Of a stretch of DNA of 64,000 bases, positions 28,894-37,847 are shown one piece after another. The notes beneath the pieces are model-generated. The model was not told the DNA's origin, searched no databases, and saw only the letters and a program-made list of their open reading frames with translations. Each line of letters begins with the position of its first letter. The stretch's first letter is position 1. The position numbers and the translations under genes were made by a program. Location: positions 62,001-126,000 of the forward strand of contig JANSXA010000011.1 of the NCBI GenBank assembly GCA_024743175.1. Reading direction: 5' to 3'. This stretch comes from Pseudomonadaceae bacterium (GTDB taxonomy: Bacteria > Pseudomonadota > Gammaproteobacteria > Pseudomonadales > Azotimanducaceae).

Positions 28894-28918
28894 CCGGTGA
28901 TTCAGTCTGACGCATAGT

Positions 28919-29608
28919 TTATGCGGGCTTGGTTGTCTGCTCGACTTTGGTGATGGTGTTGTTCTCGAAAGTGTAGGTCAGATATTTCAGGTGCACGGCG
29001 TTGGTCAGCACCGAGGGTTTGAACACGGCGCAGCATTCTCCCGGATGGCGGACACTGTCGTAGATAAGGCCGGCGCTCTGTTGTGCCTGCAGTTGTGCAC
29101 CCAGTAATTGACCCGCGCTGTAGTCGCTGAGGTGGTAGATGGCTGGGTCATCGAGGTTACACAGGTCATGCAGGTCAGTCGGCCCTAAATAGGCCCGGAT
29201 TACGCGCATCTCAATTTCAGTGTGATCTATTCTGGCTTCGCGCAGGAAGCGCGCCCGATGATAGGTTGTTTCTGCAATAGCTGTCGCCTCTTCGGACGCG
29301 CAGTAGTAGGTACCGAACTCTGCATTGAAGCGTCCACCCTGACCCGGCTTCGGGCGGTGAGTGAAAGCCGCCATTATCCACGAGGCGCCGGGACCGAAGA
29401 CACGCTCTCCCGGCGGCACCAGAGCTATGTCGCCCACTTCATCACGCAGGCGGGGGTTGGTGAGCGACTCCACTGCGTAAAGAATGTCCCAGTCCTCAGC
29501 GCCTGCCACCCGTTCAAACAGATTTATCTGAGGAAATCTGGCCGGAATGATGCGAACAACAGTTTGATCTACTCTCTGCAGCTGAAGATTTTCAGGCAGA
29601 GTTACCAA
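28919..29608 (-). CDS. RES domain toxin
   Basis: RFNAEFGTYYCASEEATAIAETTYHR; paired with Xre/MbcA-like antitoxin. Confidence 0.88.
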   Translation of the reverse strand: MVTLPENLQLQRVDQTVVRIIPARFPQINLFERVAGAEDWDILYAVESLTNPRLRDEVGDIALVPPGERVFGPGASWIMAAFTHRPKPGQGGRFNAEFGTYYCASEEATAIAETTYHRARFLREARIDHTEIEMRVIRAYLGPTDLHDLCNLDDPAIYHLSDYSAGQLLGAQLQAQQSAGLIYDSVRHPGECCAVFKPSVLTNAVHLKYLTYTFENNTITKVEQTTKPA

Positions 29609-30003
29609 CCCGCGCGCTCAGCGTCCAGAAAGTGCCGAACCTCAGCAAGGTCGATAACCTGACCAGCCAGCATGCGTGACAGAGGTGTGCTGGCGTTAAA
29701 AAAAACATGGTCGTTAGGTGTTGTCAGCCAGGCATCTGCCAGTTCGGGATCAGGCAGCAAGATCTGCAATGACTTATAAATACCCAGCAGGTAACTGCAG
29801 CGCTCCAGCGTATCTTTGCTGAGCTTGGCTTTTTCCGGCTGATTCTTCCAGTTGTATAAGGTTTTTTCGTTAGACAGGCCGAGGAGTGCCATCTGCTGTT
29901 TGCCGGTTAAACCCCACTGCTCAAACATATTGAATAATGTGGGCAGCAGCGCTTTGCCAACTGAGTTTGCTTCTTCCAGAATTTTAAAGGCTGGTGTAGC
30001 CAT
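29602..30003 (-). CDS. Xre/MbcA/ParS-type antitoxin (DUF2384)
   Basis: TGKQQMALLGLSNEKTLYNWKNQPE; LADAWLTTPNDHVFFNASTPLSRMLAG. Confidence 0.88.
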   Translation of the reverse strand: MATPAFKILEEANSVGKALLPTLFNMFEQWGLTGKQQMALLGLSNEKTLYNWKNQPEKAKLSKDTLERCSYLLGIYKSLQILLPDPELADAWLTTPNDHVFFNASTPLSRMLAGQVIDLAEVRHFLDAERAGW

Positions 30004-30024
30004 GATACTTCCTTACCGGTCGAA

Positions 30025-30044
30025 ATACTGTAACAGTACAGTAT
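30025..30044. promoter_or_regulatory. Inverted repeat ATACTGT-AACAGT-ACAGTAT upstream of the antitoxin
   Basis: Perfect 7-bp arms, 22 nt upstream of the antitoxin start. Confidence 0.6.
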
Positions 30045-30075
30045 CCGCAAATTTTGTCAAATGGCTGGGGCTGGT

Positions 30076-31059
30076 TTATTGAGGTGATTCGCTGTAATGG
30101 TCAGTGCCCTCAATACGGCGTTTCAGCGGATCCAGCATCCTGTCGACAGCTTTCATGCGCCGTGTTTCGGTCCAGGGTGCGTGGTAGCGAAACAGGAAAC
30201 GAATGGCTTCATTAAGGCGCTCGCTCATGGACGGGCCTACGTGATCAGCTCCACGCACCAGGTGATATTCATGTTTGATACGTGCATCCCACAATACCCG
30301 ATGTAGAAACTCAGCGCCTTCGTATAGCCAGAACTGATCTTCGTCACCGGCCTCGAGGTAGATTTGTAACCCGGACTCCTGTATCTCCTTCGCTTGATCT
30401 CTGGCGATGGTGGCCGGGTTGTTTGCCGCCCAGTAAGCCTCGTCAACGGGTCTGCCGAATGCGGTCTCAAATAATTCATCACTGCGCCAGAAGCGATGTT
30501 TGGGCTGCATGTCAGCAAACTCAAGAATCGGTTCAATGCCGGGCTCCAAAGCAGCCACAGCGCCAAACTGATCGGGGTGTTTGAAAGCAATACGAAGTGA
30601 ACCCATACCGCCCATGGATACACCGGTGATAAAGGTGCGTTTGGGTTGGCTTGTAATTGGGTATGTTTTGCGAAGGTGTTCGAGAAACGGACCCATAATG
30701 AAATCTTCCCAACGCTCACTGCCGTCTTTGAAATTCATATAGAAGCCGCGCGCGGTGACTGATGGCATAACCACAAGAGCCGGTGGAATCGCCCCGCTTT
30801 TCCACAGCGCATCCCATTGTTCTGCCTGTCGCAGCAAACCTTTTCGATCACCACCGCCACCATGTAAATTGAGGACAAGCGGCAGGTCCTGCATTTTCTG
30901 ATAACCGTCCGGTGCAATGACAGCGTACTCAACCGGGCTGGGTACTAAAGACGCAGGGGTCTCGGCGAGAACCTGCTCGTAAGCAGATGCGTAGCTGGCA
31001 AAAAAAATTACAACAATGAAAACGCCAATGGTGGAAGGTTTCGAGCTGGGAAAAACCAT
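30076..31059 (-). CDS. Secreted alpha/beta hydrolase (esterase)
   Basis: Signal peptide; LVLNLHGGGGDRKG, FITGVSMGGMGSLRIAF (GxSxG). Confidence 0.85.
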   Translation of the reverse strand: MVFPSSKPSTIGVFIVVIFFASYASAYEQVLAETPASLVPSPVEYAVIAPDGYQKMQDLPLVLNLHGGGGDRKGLLRQAEQWDALWKSGAIPPALVVMPSVTARGFYMNFKDGSERWEDFIMGPFLEHLRKTYPITSQPKRTFITGVSMGGMGSLRIAFKHPDQFGAVAALEPGIEPILEFADMQPKHRFWRSDELFETAFGRPVDEAYWAANNPATIARDQAKEIQESGLQIYLEAGDEDQFWLYEGAEFLHRVLWDARIKHEYHLVRGADHVGPSMSERLNEAIRFLFRYHAPWTETRRMKAVDRMLDPLKRRIEGTDHYSESPQ

Positions 31060-31127
31060 GTTTGAACACCTGTCGTAAGCTGACTTGTTGACCATTATGA
31101 TGTACATCCTTTCTGGCAGGTAGACCT

Positions 31128-32669
31128 ATGAAACGAAACATACTGTTCATCACAACCGATCAGATGCGCTACGACGCCCTTGGGTGTAACGGCGGGCAAA
31201 TAGCACGCACGCCAGCGATTGATCAGCTGTCGGCCAGCGGCATCAACTATCGTCGCGCACACAACCAGAACGTTGGCTGCATGCCTGCTCGCGCGACGAT
31301 GATGACGGGCCAGCACGTTGCGTCCCATGGTGTGTGGATGAATGGCGTGTCTTTACCTGAAGACCAGCCGACCATCGCCCATCATCTGCAGAACAACGGC
31401 TATCACACAGGTCTTCTGGGTAAAGCCCATTTTGAACCCTGGCTGGGTAAACCGGCAGACTTTTTTGAAAACCGCATGGCCGCGGAAAACAGCACTGGTC
31501 CCCATCGTGGCTTTGATCATATGGAATTGGCCAACCACTTCTTTGAGGGGCATAGCCATTACGATTTATGGATGAATCAGCACCCCGAGCAGAAAGCAAA
31601 GTTCTACCCGATGGTCACAGACAAAGGACAGAACACCGAAGGCAAAGGCGATACCGGTGCGGTTCAGGTCTGGCCGATTGATGTGCCGCGCGAGCTTTAC
31701 CACACGGATTGGGTCGCGGACCGGACCATTGACTGGCTCAGCAGCCTGGGTGATACCTCGGCTGCGGAGCCGTTTTTCTGCTGGATGAGTTTCCCCGACC
31801 CGCACCATCCCTGGGATGTCCCCGCATCAGAGCTGCATCGCGTGAACTGGCGTGATCTACCACTGCCCAGTCTTTACCGGGAAAATCGCGCAGATTTAGA
31901 GGCACTGCTCGACCAGAAGCCGAAACACTGGCGGGGCTATTTTGAGGGTACGCTGTGGACTAACCTGGAGTCGCCGAGAGAGTTTGTGCCCGCGCAGATG
32001 TCCGCAGATCAACTGCGTGAAATCAACGCCATGACGCATATTGAAAACGAACTGATCGACGAAGCCTGCCAGCGGGTTTTCAATTACCTTGAAAGCACAG
32101 GGCAACTGGATAACACCGATATCTTCTTCACCACAGATCACGGTGAACTGCAGGGCGACTTTGGTCTGCTGTTCAAAGGTCCTTACCATGTTGATGCACT
32201 GATGCGCGTACCGCTGATCTGGAAGCCCGCAAAGGTGGCTGAAATTGCGCCCGCTGAAGTTGAAGCACCGGTGGGACATCTCGACCTGGCCAGTACATTC
32301 TGTGACATCGCCGGTATTAACGTGCCGTCGTTCTGTGAGGGACAGGTGTTACCCGTTTCTCAAGCCCAGGCGACACAGCAGCAACGTAGCCATGTTGTCA
32401 CCGAGTGGGACTCGGAACACGGACCCATCGACATGCACCTCAAGAGTATTTACGAATCCTCCGGATGGTTGTGCACAGCCTACGGCGCCAGCCACCTCTA
32501 TGAGGGTAGTGAAGGAGAGCTTTACAATATGAACGATGATCCCGGGCAGTTGGTCAATCTGTGGGATGACCCTGACAGTCAGCACAAAAAATCTGAGATG
32601 CTGTCGCTGCTGGCGGCGTCCATACCTGCGCCAAGGCAGCCGAGGTTAGAGCGGAAAGCGCCTGTGTAG
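31128..32669 (+). CDS. Sulfatase family hydrolase
   Basis: ILFITTDQMRYDALGCNG; CMPARATMMTGQ (CxPxR formylglycine motif). Confidence 0.93.
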   Translation: MKRNILFITTDQMRYDALGCNGGQIARTPAIDQLSASGINYRRAHNQNVGCMPARATMMTGQHVASHGVWMNGVSLPEDQPTIAHHLQNNGYHTGLLGKAHFEPWLGKPADFFENRMAAENSTGPHRGFDHMELANHFFEGHSHYDLWMNQHPEQKAKFYPMVTDKGQNTEGKGDTGAVQVWPIDVPRELYHTDWVADRTIDWLSSLGDTSAAEPFFCWMSFPDPHHPWDVPASELHRVNWRDLPLPSLYRENRADLEALLDQKPKHWRGYFEGTLWTNLESPREFVPAQMSADQLREINAMTHIENELIDEACQRVFNYLESTGQLDNTDIFFTTDHGELQGDFGLLFKGPYHVDALMRVPLIWKPAKVAEIAPAEVEAPVGHLDLASTFCDIAGINVPSFCEGQVLPVSQAQATQQQRSHVVTEWDSEHGPIDMHLKSIYESSGWLCTAYGASHLYEGSEGELYNMNDDPGQLVNLWDDPDSQHKKSEMLSLLAASIPAPRQPRLERKAPV

Positions 32670-32749
32670 GTCAATAACTCAAATCGATTGCGCTGCGCGG
32701 CGCTCACGAGTTAGGGTTTAAAGACTGATTTCGATCAACGGAGAACTCA

Positions 32750-33274
32750 ATGAGATACAAACGCATCCTGCTGTTTGTCGCTGCTCTGCTCTTTACTGCC
32801 AGTGCTTCTGCTGCGCCACAAGTTGGTGACATGGCCCCTGACTTTAGTCTGCCGGGTAGCGACGGCAACACACACACCTTGTCAGACCTTCGCGGTAAAC
32901 ATGTTGTTATCGCCTTTTTCCCCAAAGCCTACACAGGCGGCTGAACCATCCAATGTAAAGCGCTGCGTGACAGTGCCAGAGAAATTACAAACTTCGACAT
33001 CGCCTATTTCATGGCCAGTGTCGATTCGCTGGAAGACAACACCGGCTTTGCTAACAAGAACAATGCTAACTTTCCGATATTAGCGGATGTCACAAAGACA
33101 ATGTCTGAGGCTTATGGCGTGCTGCACTCTGCAGGATTCGCTCAGCGCTGGACCTACTACATCGATCCGCAAGGCATCATTATCAGAATTGACAAAGATA
33201 CCAACCCGGCAACAGCAGGTGCTGATCTGGTCGACAGTTTAAACGCCTTAGGGGTACCTGCGGCGGCAGATTAA
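32750..33274 (+). CDS. Peroxiredoxin, probable selenoprotein (in-frame UGA at 32942-32944 read as Sec)
   Basis: MRYKRILL...[39 protein letters not shown][UGA][32 protein letters not shown]... One continuous frame apart from the TGA at the catalytic Cys position; ORF track splits it as 32750-32944 and 33011-33274. Confidence 0.85.
32960..32976 (+). promoter_or_regulatory. Candidate bacterial SECIS hairpin
   Basis: GCGCUG-CGUGA-CAGUGC: 6-bp stem (one G-U), GU in apical loop, 15 nt after the UGA. Confidence 0.65.
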
Positions 33275-33334
33275 CTGCTGCCCGTCCCAGCCCGCTATCC
33301 AATTAGAACTTAAGTCCCCTGGAGTTAAAAAGCA

Positions 33335-34555
33335 GTGAAATTAGCGATTCTGTCCCGTGGTCCAAACTCTTACAGTACCCGACGCCTTAAAGAAGCGGCG
33401 CTGCAACGTGACCATGAGGTTAAAGTTTTAAATACCCTCAAGTTTGCAATCGACCTGCAGCAAGGTAGTCCGGACCTTTATTATCGCCAGAAGGCGCTCA
33501 GTGCATACGATGCTGTTCTGCCGAGGATTGGTGCATCCATCACCTATTACGGTACTGCGGTTGTCAGACAATTTCAGGAGATGGACGTATTCTGCGCCAA
33601 CACCGCCCACGGCATTATTAACTCGCGGGATAAGCTACGCAGCCTGCAGATTCTCAGTCGCCATCACATTGGTATTCCGCGAACAACTTTTGTGCGCGAA
33701 AAAAAGGATGTGATTCCCGCCATTGAGCGCGTGGGCGGGGCACCTGTGGTTATCAAATTGATTGAAGGCACTCAGGGAATTGGTGTTCTGTTGGCTGAAA
33801 CAATACAGGCGGCGGAATCCATTATCGAACTGCTGCAGAGTCAGAAACAGAATGTGCTGGTGCAGAAGTTTGTTGCAGAGAGTAAAGGTAAAGACATACG
33901 CGCCTTTGTTGTAGGCGATCGTGTTGTGGCTGCCATGCGGCGTGTTGCGCAAGGCCAGGAGTTCCGCAGTAATGTGCACCGAGGCGGTGTTGCCGAAGCG
34001 GTTGAACTGGACGACGAGTACAAAGAAACGGCGGTCAGATCTGCTCAGATTCTTGGCCTGCGTGTCGCCGGCGTAGACATGCTTGAGGGCGCCAAAGGTC
34101 CGCAGATAATGGAAGTGAATTCTTCGCCAGGCCTGGAAGGCATAGAAACCTGCACGGGGCTGGATGTTGCTGGAGCGGTGATTGACTACATCTCCGCACA
34201 GGTAGACTTTCCGGAGATTGACATACGGCAGAGATTAACTGTCAGCAAAGGTTATGGCGTAAGTGAAATCTATGTTCCAACGGGTTCAGATTTTGTGGGC
34301 ACGACTATCAAAGACAGCAACCTCGCGGAGAAAGATATCAATGTCCTTACACTGTACCGGGGCAATAAAGTCATACCCAACCCCCGTTCCGACCGTGTGC
34401 TTGAGCCGCTCGACAAATTGCTGTGTTTCGGCAAGCTGGAATCGATGCGTGGCATGATCCCGAAGAAGACCCAGCGACGCAGGCGTCCCAAGGTCCAGGA
34501 CCTGTCGAAGGAGACGATAGTAAAAGCCGCTGATGGCCAGAGTGACGAGTCTTGA
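33335..34555 (+). CDS. rimK: RimK-family ATP-grasp ligase with C-terminal TrkA_C-like domain
   Basis: LAILSRGPNSYSTRRLKEAA, IMEVNSSPGLEGIE; C-terminal VSEIYVPTGSDFVGTTIKDSNLAEKDINVLTLYRGNKVIPNPRSDRVLEPLDKLLCFG resembles RCK_C. Confidence 0.88.
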   Translation: MKLAILSRGPNSYSTRRLKEAALQRDHEVKVLNTLKFAIDLQQGSPDLYYRQKALSAYDAVLPRIGASITYYGTAVVRQFQEMDVFCANTAHGIINSRDKLRSLQILSRHHIGIPRTTFVREKKDVIPAIERVGGAPVVIKLIEGTQGIGVLLAETIQAAESIIELLQSQKQNVLVQKFVAESKGKDIRAFVVGDRVVAAMRRVAQGQEFRSNVHRGGVAEAVELDDEYKETAVRSAQILGLRVAGVDMLEGAKGPQIMEVNSSPGLEGIETCTGLDVAGAVIDYISAQVDFPEIDIRQRLTVSKGYGVSEIYVPTGSDFVGTTIKDSNLAEKDINVLTLYRGNKVIPNPRSDRVLEPLDKLLCFGKLESMRGMIPKKTQRRRRPKVQDLSKETIVKAADGQSDES

Positions 34556-35682
34556 ACGCGGGCTCGAAGGACTCACCGCCGAAGAACAAAAGCAGGCGCG
34601 TTAAAGCCCGTCCTTTAGAAATTGCGGGTCAGGTTGTGCAGCCGGGCGAGCGGATCCAGTTCGATCTGCCCACCGCAAGACTGTATACCCATACGCCTCT
34701 GAATATGCCGGTGGAAATTATCCATGGACGGTTCGAAGGACCCGTGCTGCTGATTTGTGCAGCGATTCATGGCGATGAGTTGAATGGAGTCGAAGTCATT
34801 CGTCGCGTGCGCAGCTTTCGATCCCTGGATCGGCTGCAGGGCACACTGATTCTGATACCGGTCGTAAATCTGTTTGGCTTTATCCATCAGTCCCGCTATC
34901 TGCCAGACCGACGGGATTTGAATCGTTCTTTCCCCGGCAGCGAAAGAGGCAGTATCGCTTCACGCGTAGCACATGTTTTCTTTGACAATATTGTTAAGCG
35001 GTGCACCCACATCATTGATCTGCACACGGCTGCCATTAATCGAGACAACCTGCCTCAGATTCGAGCGGCCCTGGATGAACCCGGAGTGCCAGAGATGGCC
35101 ACGGGTTTTTCCATTCCCGTAATTATCAATTCGGATCTGATCGAAAACAGTTTACGTTGTGAGGCGGGCAAACTTGGTATTCCCATCATTACCTATGAAG
35201 CGGGTGAAGCGCTGCGGCTGAACGAGCGCGCTATTGTCACCGGCGTGCGGGGCATTGTGAGCGTGATGCGTGCTCTGAAAATGTTACCAGGCCGGCGGAT
35301 ACGCACAGTGCGTGCAGAGCCATACATTGCGCGTTCGTCGAAATGGGTGCGCGCTTCCATGGATGGTATGTTTCGACCCCTGGTGCAGCTGGGCGCGTGG
35401 GTCAAGCGGGGTGCAGCGTTAGGGGTTATCTCGGCGCCGTTTTCTTCTCAGGAAGAAGTACTTGCTGCTGAAGCTGATGGCATTGTCATTTGTGTGAATA
35501 ACCTGCCGCTGGTGAATGAAGGTGAAGCGTTGTTTCATATCGCCCGTTTTGAGGAAACTGGTGCAGTTGAAACGGAGATTGCATCCCATGGCAGCAGTAT
35601 CGAAGATGATCGCCTTTATGATATCGAGTCAGTACCGGTTCCGGAAATTGATAACCTGGTGTCGACTGACGAGACGACTTAA
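34552..35682 (+). CDS. Succinylglutamate desuccinylase/aspartoacylase family protein
   Basis: LLICAAIHGDELNGVEVIRRV, DRRDLNRSFPGSERGS, IDLHTAAINRDNLPQI; TTGA overlap with rimK. Confidence 0.9.
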   Translation: MNAGSKDSPPKNKSRRVKARPLEIAGQVVQPGERIQFDLPTARLYTHTPLNMPVEIIHGRFEGPVLLICAAIHGDELNGVEVIRRVRSFRSLDRLQGTLILIPVVNLFGFIHQSRYLPDRRDLNRSFPGSERGSIASRVAHVFFDNIVKRCTHIIDLHTAAINRDNLPQIRAALDEPGVPEMATGFSIPVIINSDLIENSLRCEAGKLGIPIITYEAGEALRLNERAIVTGVRGIVSVMRALKMLPGRRIRTVRAEPYIARSSKWVRASMDGMFRPLVQLGAWVKRGAALGVISAPFSSQEEVLAAEADGIVICVNNLPLVNEGEALFHIARFEETGAVETEIASHGSSIEDDRLYDIESVPVPEIDNLVSTDETT

Positions 35683-35790
35683 TCAACAGCGCACTTCCTT
35701 GCGATTTGTGATGAGGCGGTTTAAGGCGATTCTAAGTTAAACTGTTTCTCAAGACGTCTAGGTTGACAACCGCCACGCGAGGGGATTGTT

Positions 35791-36594
35791 ATGCGCGATA
35801 CTGATGAAATGGGACTCACACCAGAAGCAGCGCAAGGATACGAAGATTTTTTTCTTCCTGCGATTTTCGCTCAATGGCCGCCGCAGATTCTTAACGCGTC
35901 CGGCTTGAAGGCAGGAGACAATCTACTTGAAGTAGGCTGCGGCACGGGCGTTCTGGCTCGACAGGCAACAACTATTGTGCAGCCTGACGGTCAGGTTACA
36001 GGGTTGGATTTAAGCGAAAGTATGCTCAGCGTTGCCCGACGGAAGTGTCCCGGTGCGATCTTCCAGCAGGGCAACGTCATGGATCTGCCTTTTGAGACGG
36101 GTTCCTTTGACGTGGTAATAGCCTCTTTTATGCTGATGTTTGTGCCTGATCAGCCGTTGGCCATTAAAGAAATGTGGCGCGTATTGAAGCCAGGCGGGCG
36201 TCTGGTGGTCGCCGTGTGGGAGTCACTGGGCAAAAATCCTGCGTACACCAGGTTGGTTGAGATTGCCGATCGTCAAATTGATCAGGCAGCCGGTGCGTCC
36301 CTTGCCTGGCCCTTTGCCCTCGGTGAAGATGGTAAGTTTGCCGACGTGTTTAACGCAGCTGATGTTGCGACACCAACGATTGATGCGCACAAAGGCCGGG
36401 CAAGATTCGCTTCGATAGAACAGTTTGTTGAAACTGAAATTCAGTCCTGGGTGTTGGCTGAAAGCGTCAATGACAGCTCGCTTGCAGCAGTGCAGACCGA
36501 GGCTGAAGAGCAGCTGATTGAGTTTTGTGATGCAGATGGTGCGTTGGATATCCCGCTCAATGCACTGATTGCGGTAGCAGAGAAACATCGTTAG
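35791..36594 (+). CDS. Class I SAM-dependent methyltransferase
   Basis: LLEVGCGTGVLARQA, VTGLDLSESMLSVARRK. Confidence 0.92.
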   Translation: MRDTDEMGLTPEAAQGYEDFFLPAIFAQWPPQILNASGLKAGDNLLEVGCGTGVLARQATTIVQPDGQVTGLDLSESMLSVARRKCPGAIFQQGNVMDLPFETGSFDVVIASFMLMFVPDQPLAIKEMWRVLKPGGRLVVAVWESLGKNPAYTRLVEIADRQIDQAAGASLAWPFALGEDGKFADVFNAADVATPTIDAHKGRARFASIEQFVETEIQSWVLAESVNDSSLAAVQTEAEEQLIEFCDADGALDIPLNALIAVAEKHR

Positions 36595-36595
36595 C

Positions 36596-37210
36596 GTGAG
36601 AACACTGGTTCTGATTCTGCTCTGCGTTTCTGCCGGGGTCGAAATTGAATCTCGCTTTCAAGTTCGCGATAAGTTGTTGAGAGCATCCCTTCCATCTCTA
36701 CAGGAAGTTCAATCCTGGGCGGAAAAAACCGCCCTGCTTGGAAAAAAGCGCGCCTTAAGCTGGTTTGATGGCGTCACAAATCCATCATCTAATGCGCGCA
36801 AAGCAGCGCTTGTTGGCAAAGTTGTGAATGTGATTGATGGGGACACAGTTGAACTTCGCCTGGGTAGCGCAACCCGCGTTATCCGGCTTGACCAGATAGA
36901 TGCACCGGAAATTGGTCAACCCTGGGGGCGGCGCGCCAGGCAGGGATTAAACAGGCGGGTTGCGGGGCAGCAGGTTGTCGCTGAGATCGCGGGTTCTGAT
37001 CGGTACGAGCGATTACTGGCTACCCTCTTTGTTAAAGACCAGAACATTAATAGAGAAATGGTGCAATCCGGTGATGCATGGGCGTACAAACAATACCTGA
37101 CTGACAGCAGGCTTTTGGATGACGAAGCTGCTGCCCGAACCGCGAGGATTGGTTTGTGGCGCGGAGCTGATCCGATTCCACCGTGGGAGTGGCGTCGTCT
37201 GGATAGATGA
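36596..37210 (+). CDS. Thermonuclease-family (SNase) nuclease
   Basis: GKVVNVIDGDTVELRL, IRLDQIDAPEIGQPWG; GTG start. Confidence 0.9.
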   Translation: MRTLVLILLCVSAGVEIESRFQVRDKLLRASLPSLQEVQSWAEKTALLGKKRALSWFDGVTNPSSNARKAALVGKVVNVIDGDTVELRLGSATRVIRLDQIDAPEIGQPWGRRARQGLNRRVAGQQVVAEIAGSDRYERLLATLFVKDQNINREMVQSGDAWAYKQYLTDSRLLDDEAAARTARIGLWRGADPIPPWEWRRLDR

Positions 37211-37238
37211 TTGGCTGACTTTTTCAGATTTACAGGCA

Positions 37239-37263
37239 CAAAAAACCCCAGTCTGGCTGGGGT
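37239..37263 (-). terminator. Intrinsic terminator of ssrA
   Basis: Minus strand AACCCCAGCCAGACTGGGGTTTTTT. Confidence 0.85.
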
Positions 37264-37298
37264 TCCTGGACATCCTCGGATTTCCCTGGATGTCTAAA

Positions 37299-37655
37299 TG
37301 GTGGAGGCGGCGGGAGTTGAACCCGCGTCCGCTGACTCGCCACTATAGGCTCTACATGCTTAGCTTCCGTTTATTGATTTAGCGTCGCACGACCCAACGG
37401 TCAGGGTGTGGTCTGCGATCCCGATTGGTTTTAATGATTCAGCCCCGGGCGAGGCATCCACACGATCCTGCTGCTTTGCCGTTCTCTTCTCCTAGCAGGA
37501 AGCGGATTGAGAACGTAAGCGGGTTTTTTAGGCCGCTAGTGCGTAGTTTTCGTCGTTGGCAACTATAAAAGTTACTGCGATTGTTTTACGAGAGTCACAA
37601 CCCTCTCGGCATGCACCGCAAGCTTTGATATCCGCGTCGAAACCAGGTCGCCCCC
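37299..37655 (-). ncRNA. ssrA: tmRNA; tag ANDENYALAA* encoded at 37560-37528
   Basis: 5' GGGGGCGACCTGGTTTCGACGCGG, 3' GGTTCAACTCCCGCCGCCTCCACCA, tag reading frame GCCAACGACGAAAACTACGCACTAGCGGCCTAA. Confidence 0.97.
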
Positions 37656-37717
37656 AATTTCAAAAGCTGACTACAAAGTGCTGTTAGAAAATCTCCTTAA
37701 CTGCGCTTTCAGTACTT

Positions 37718-37746
37718 TAGATGGGGTCATACTACTCTTTTTCAAG
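37718..37746 (-). promoter_or_regulatory. Sigma32-type promoter for ssrA
   Basis: Minus strand CTTGAA-N14-CCCCATCTA. Confidence 0.7.
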
Positions 37747-37847
37747 GTAAAACAACATCTTATGCATGTCTGTCTATGTGACGGACAACGCGTTCTTGGC
37801 GCAAGCCCGGCGGTTTCTAAAACAGACGGCTGGGTTACAATTATCGT

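Noticed and set aside
32942-32944. Interpreting the peroxiredoxin TGA as a simple pseudogene stop
   Set aside because: Less likely: the stop is at the catalytic residue, both flanks are intact, and a SECIS-like hairpin follows. Not fully excluded without selABCD evidence.
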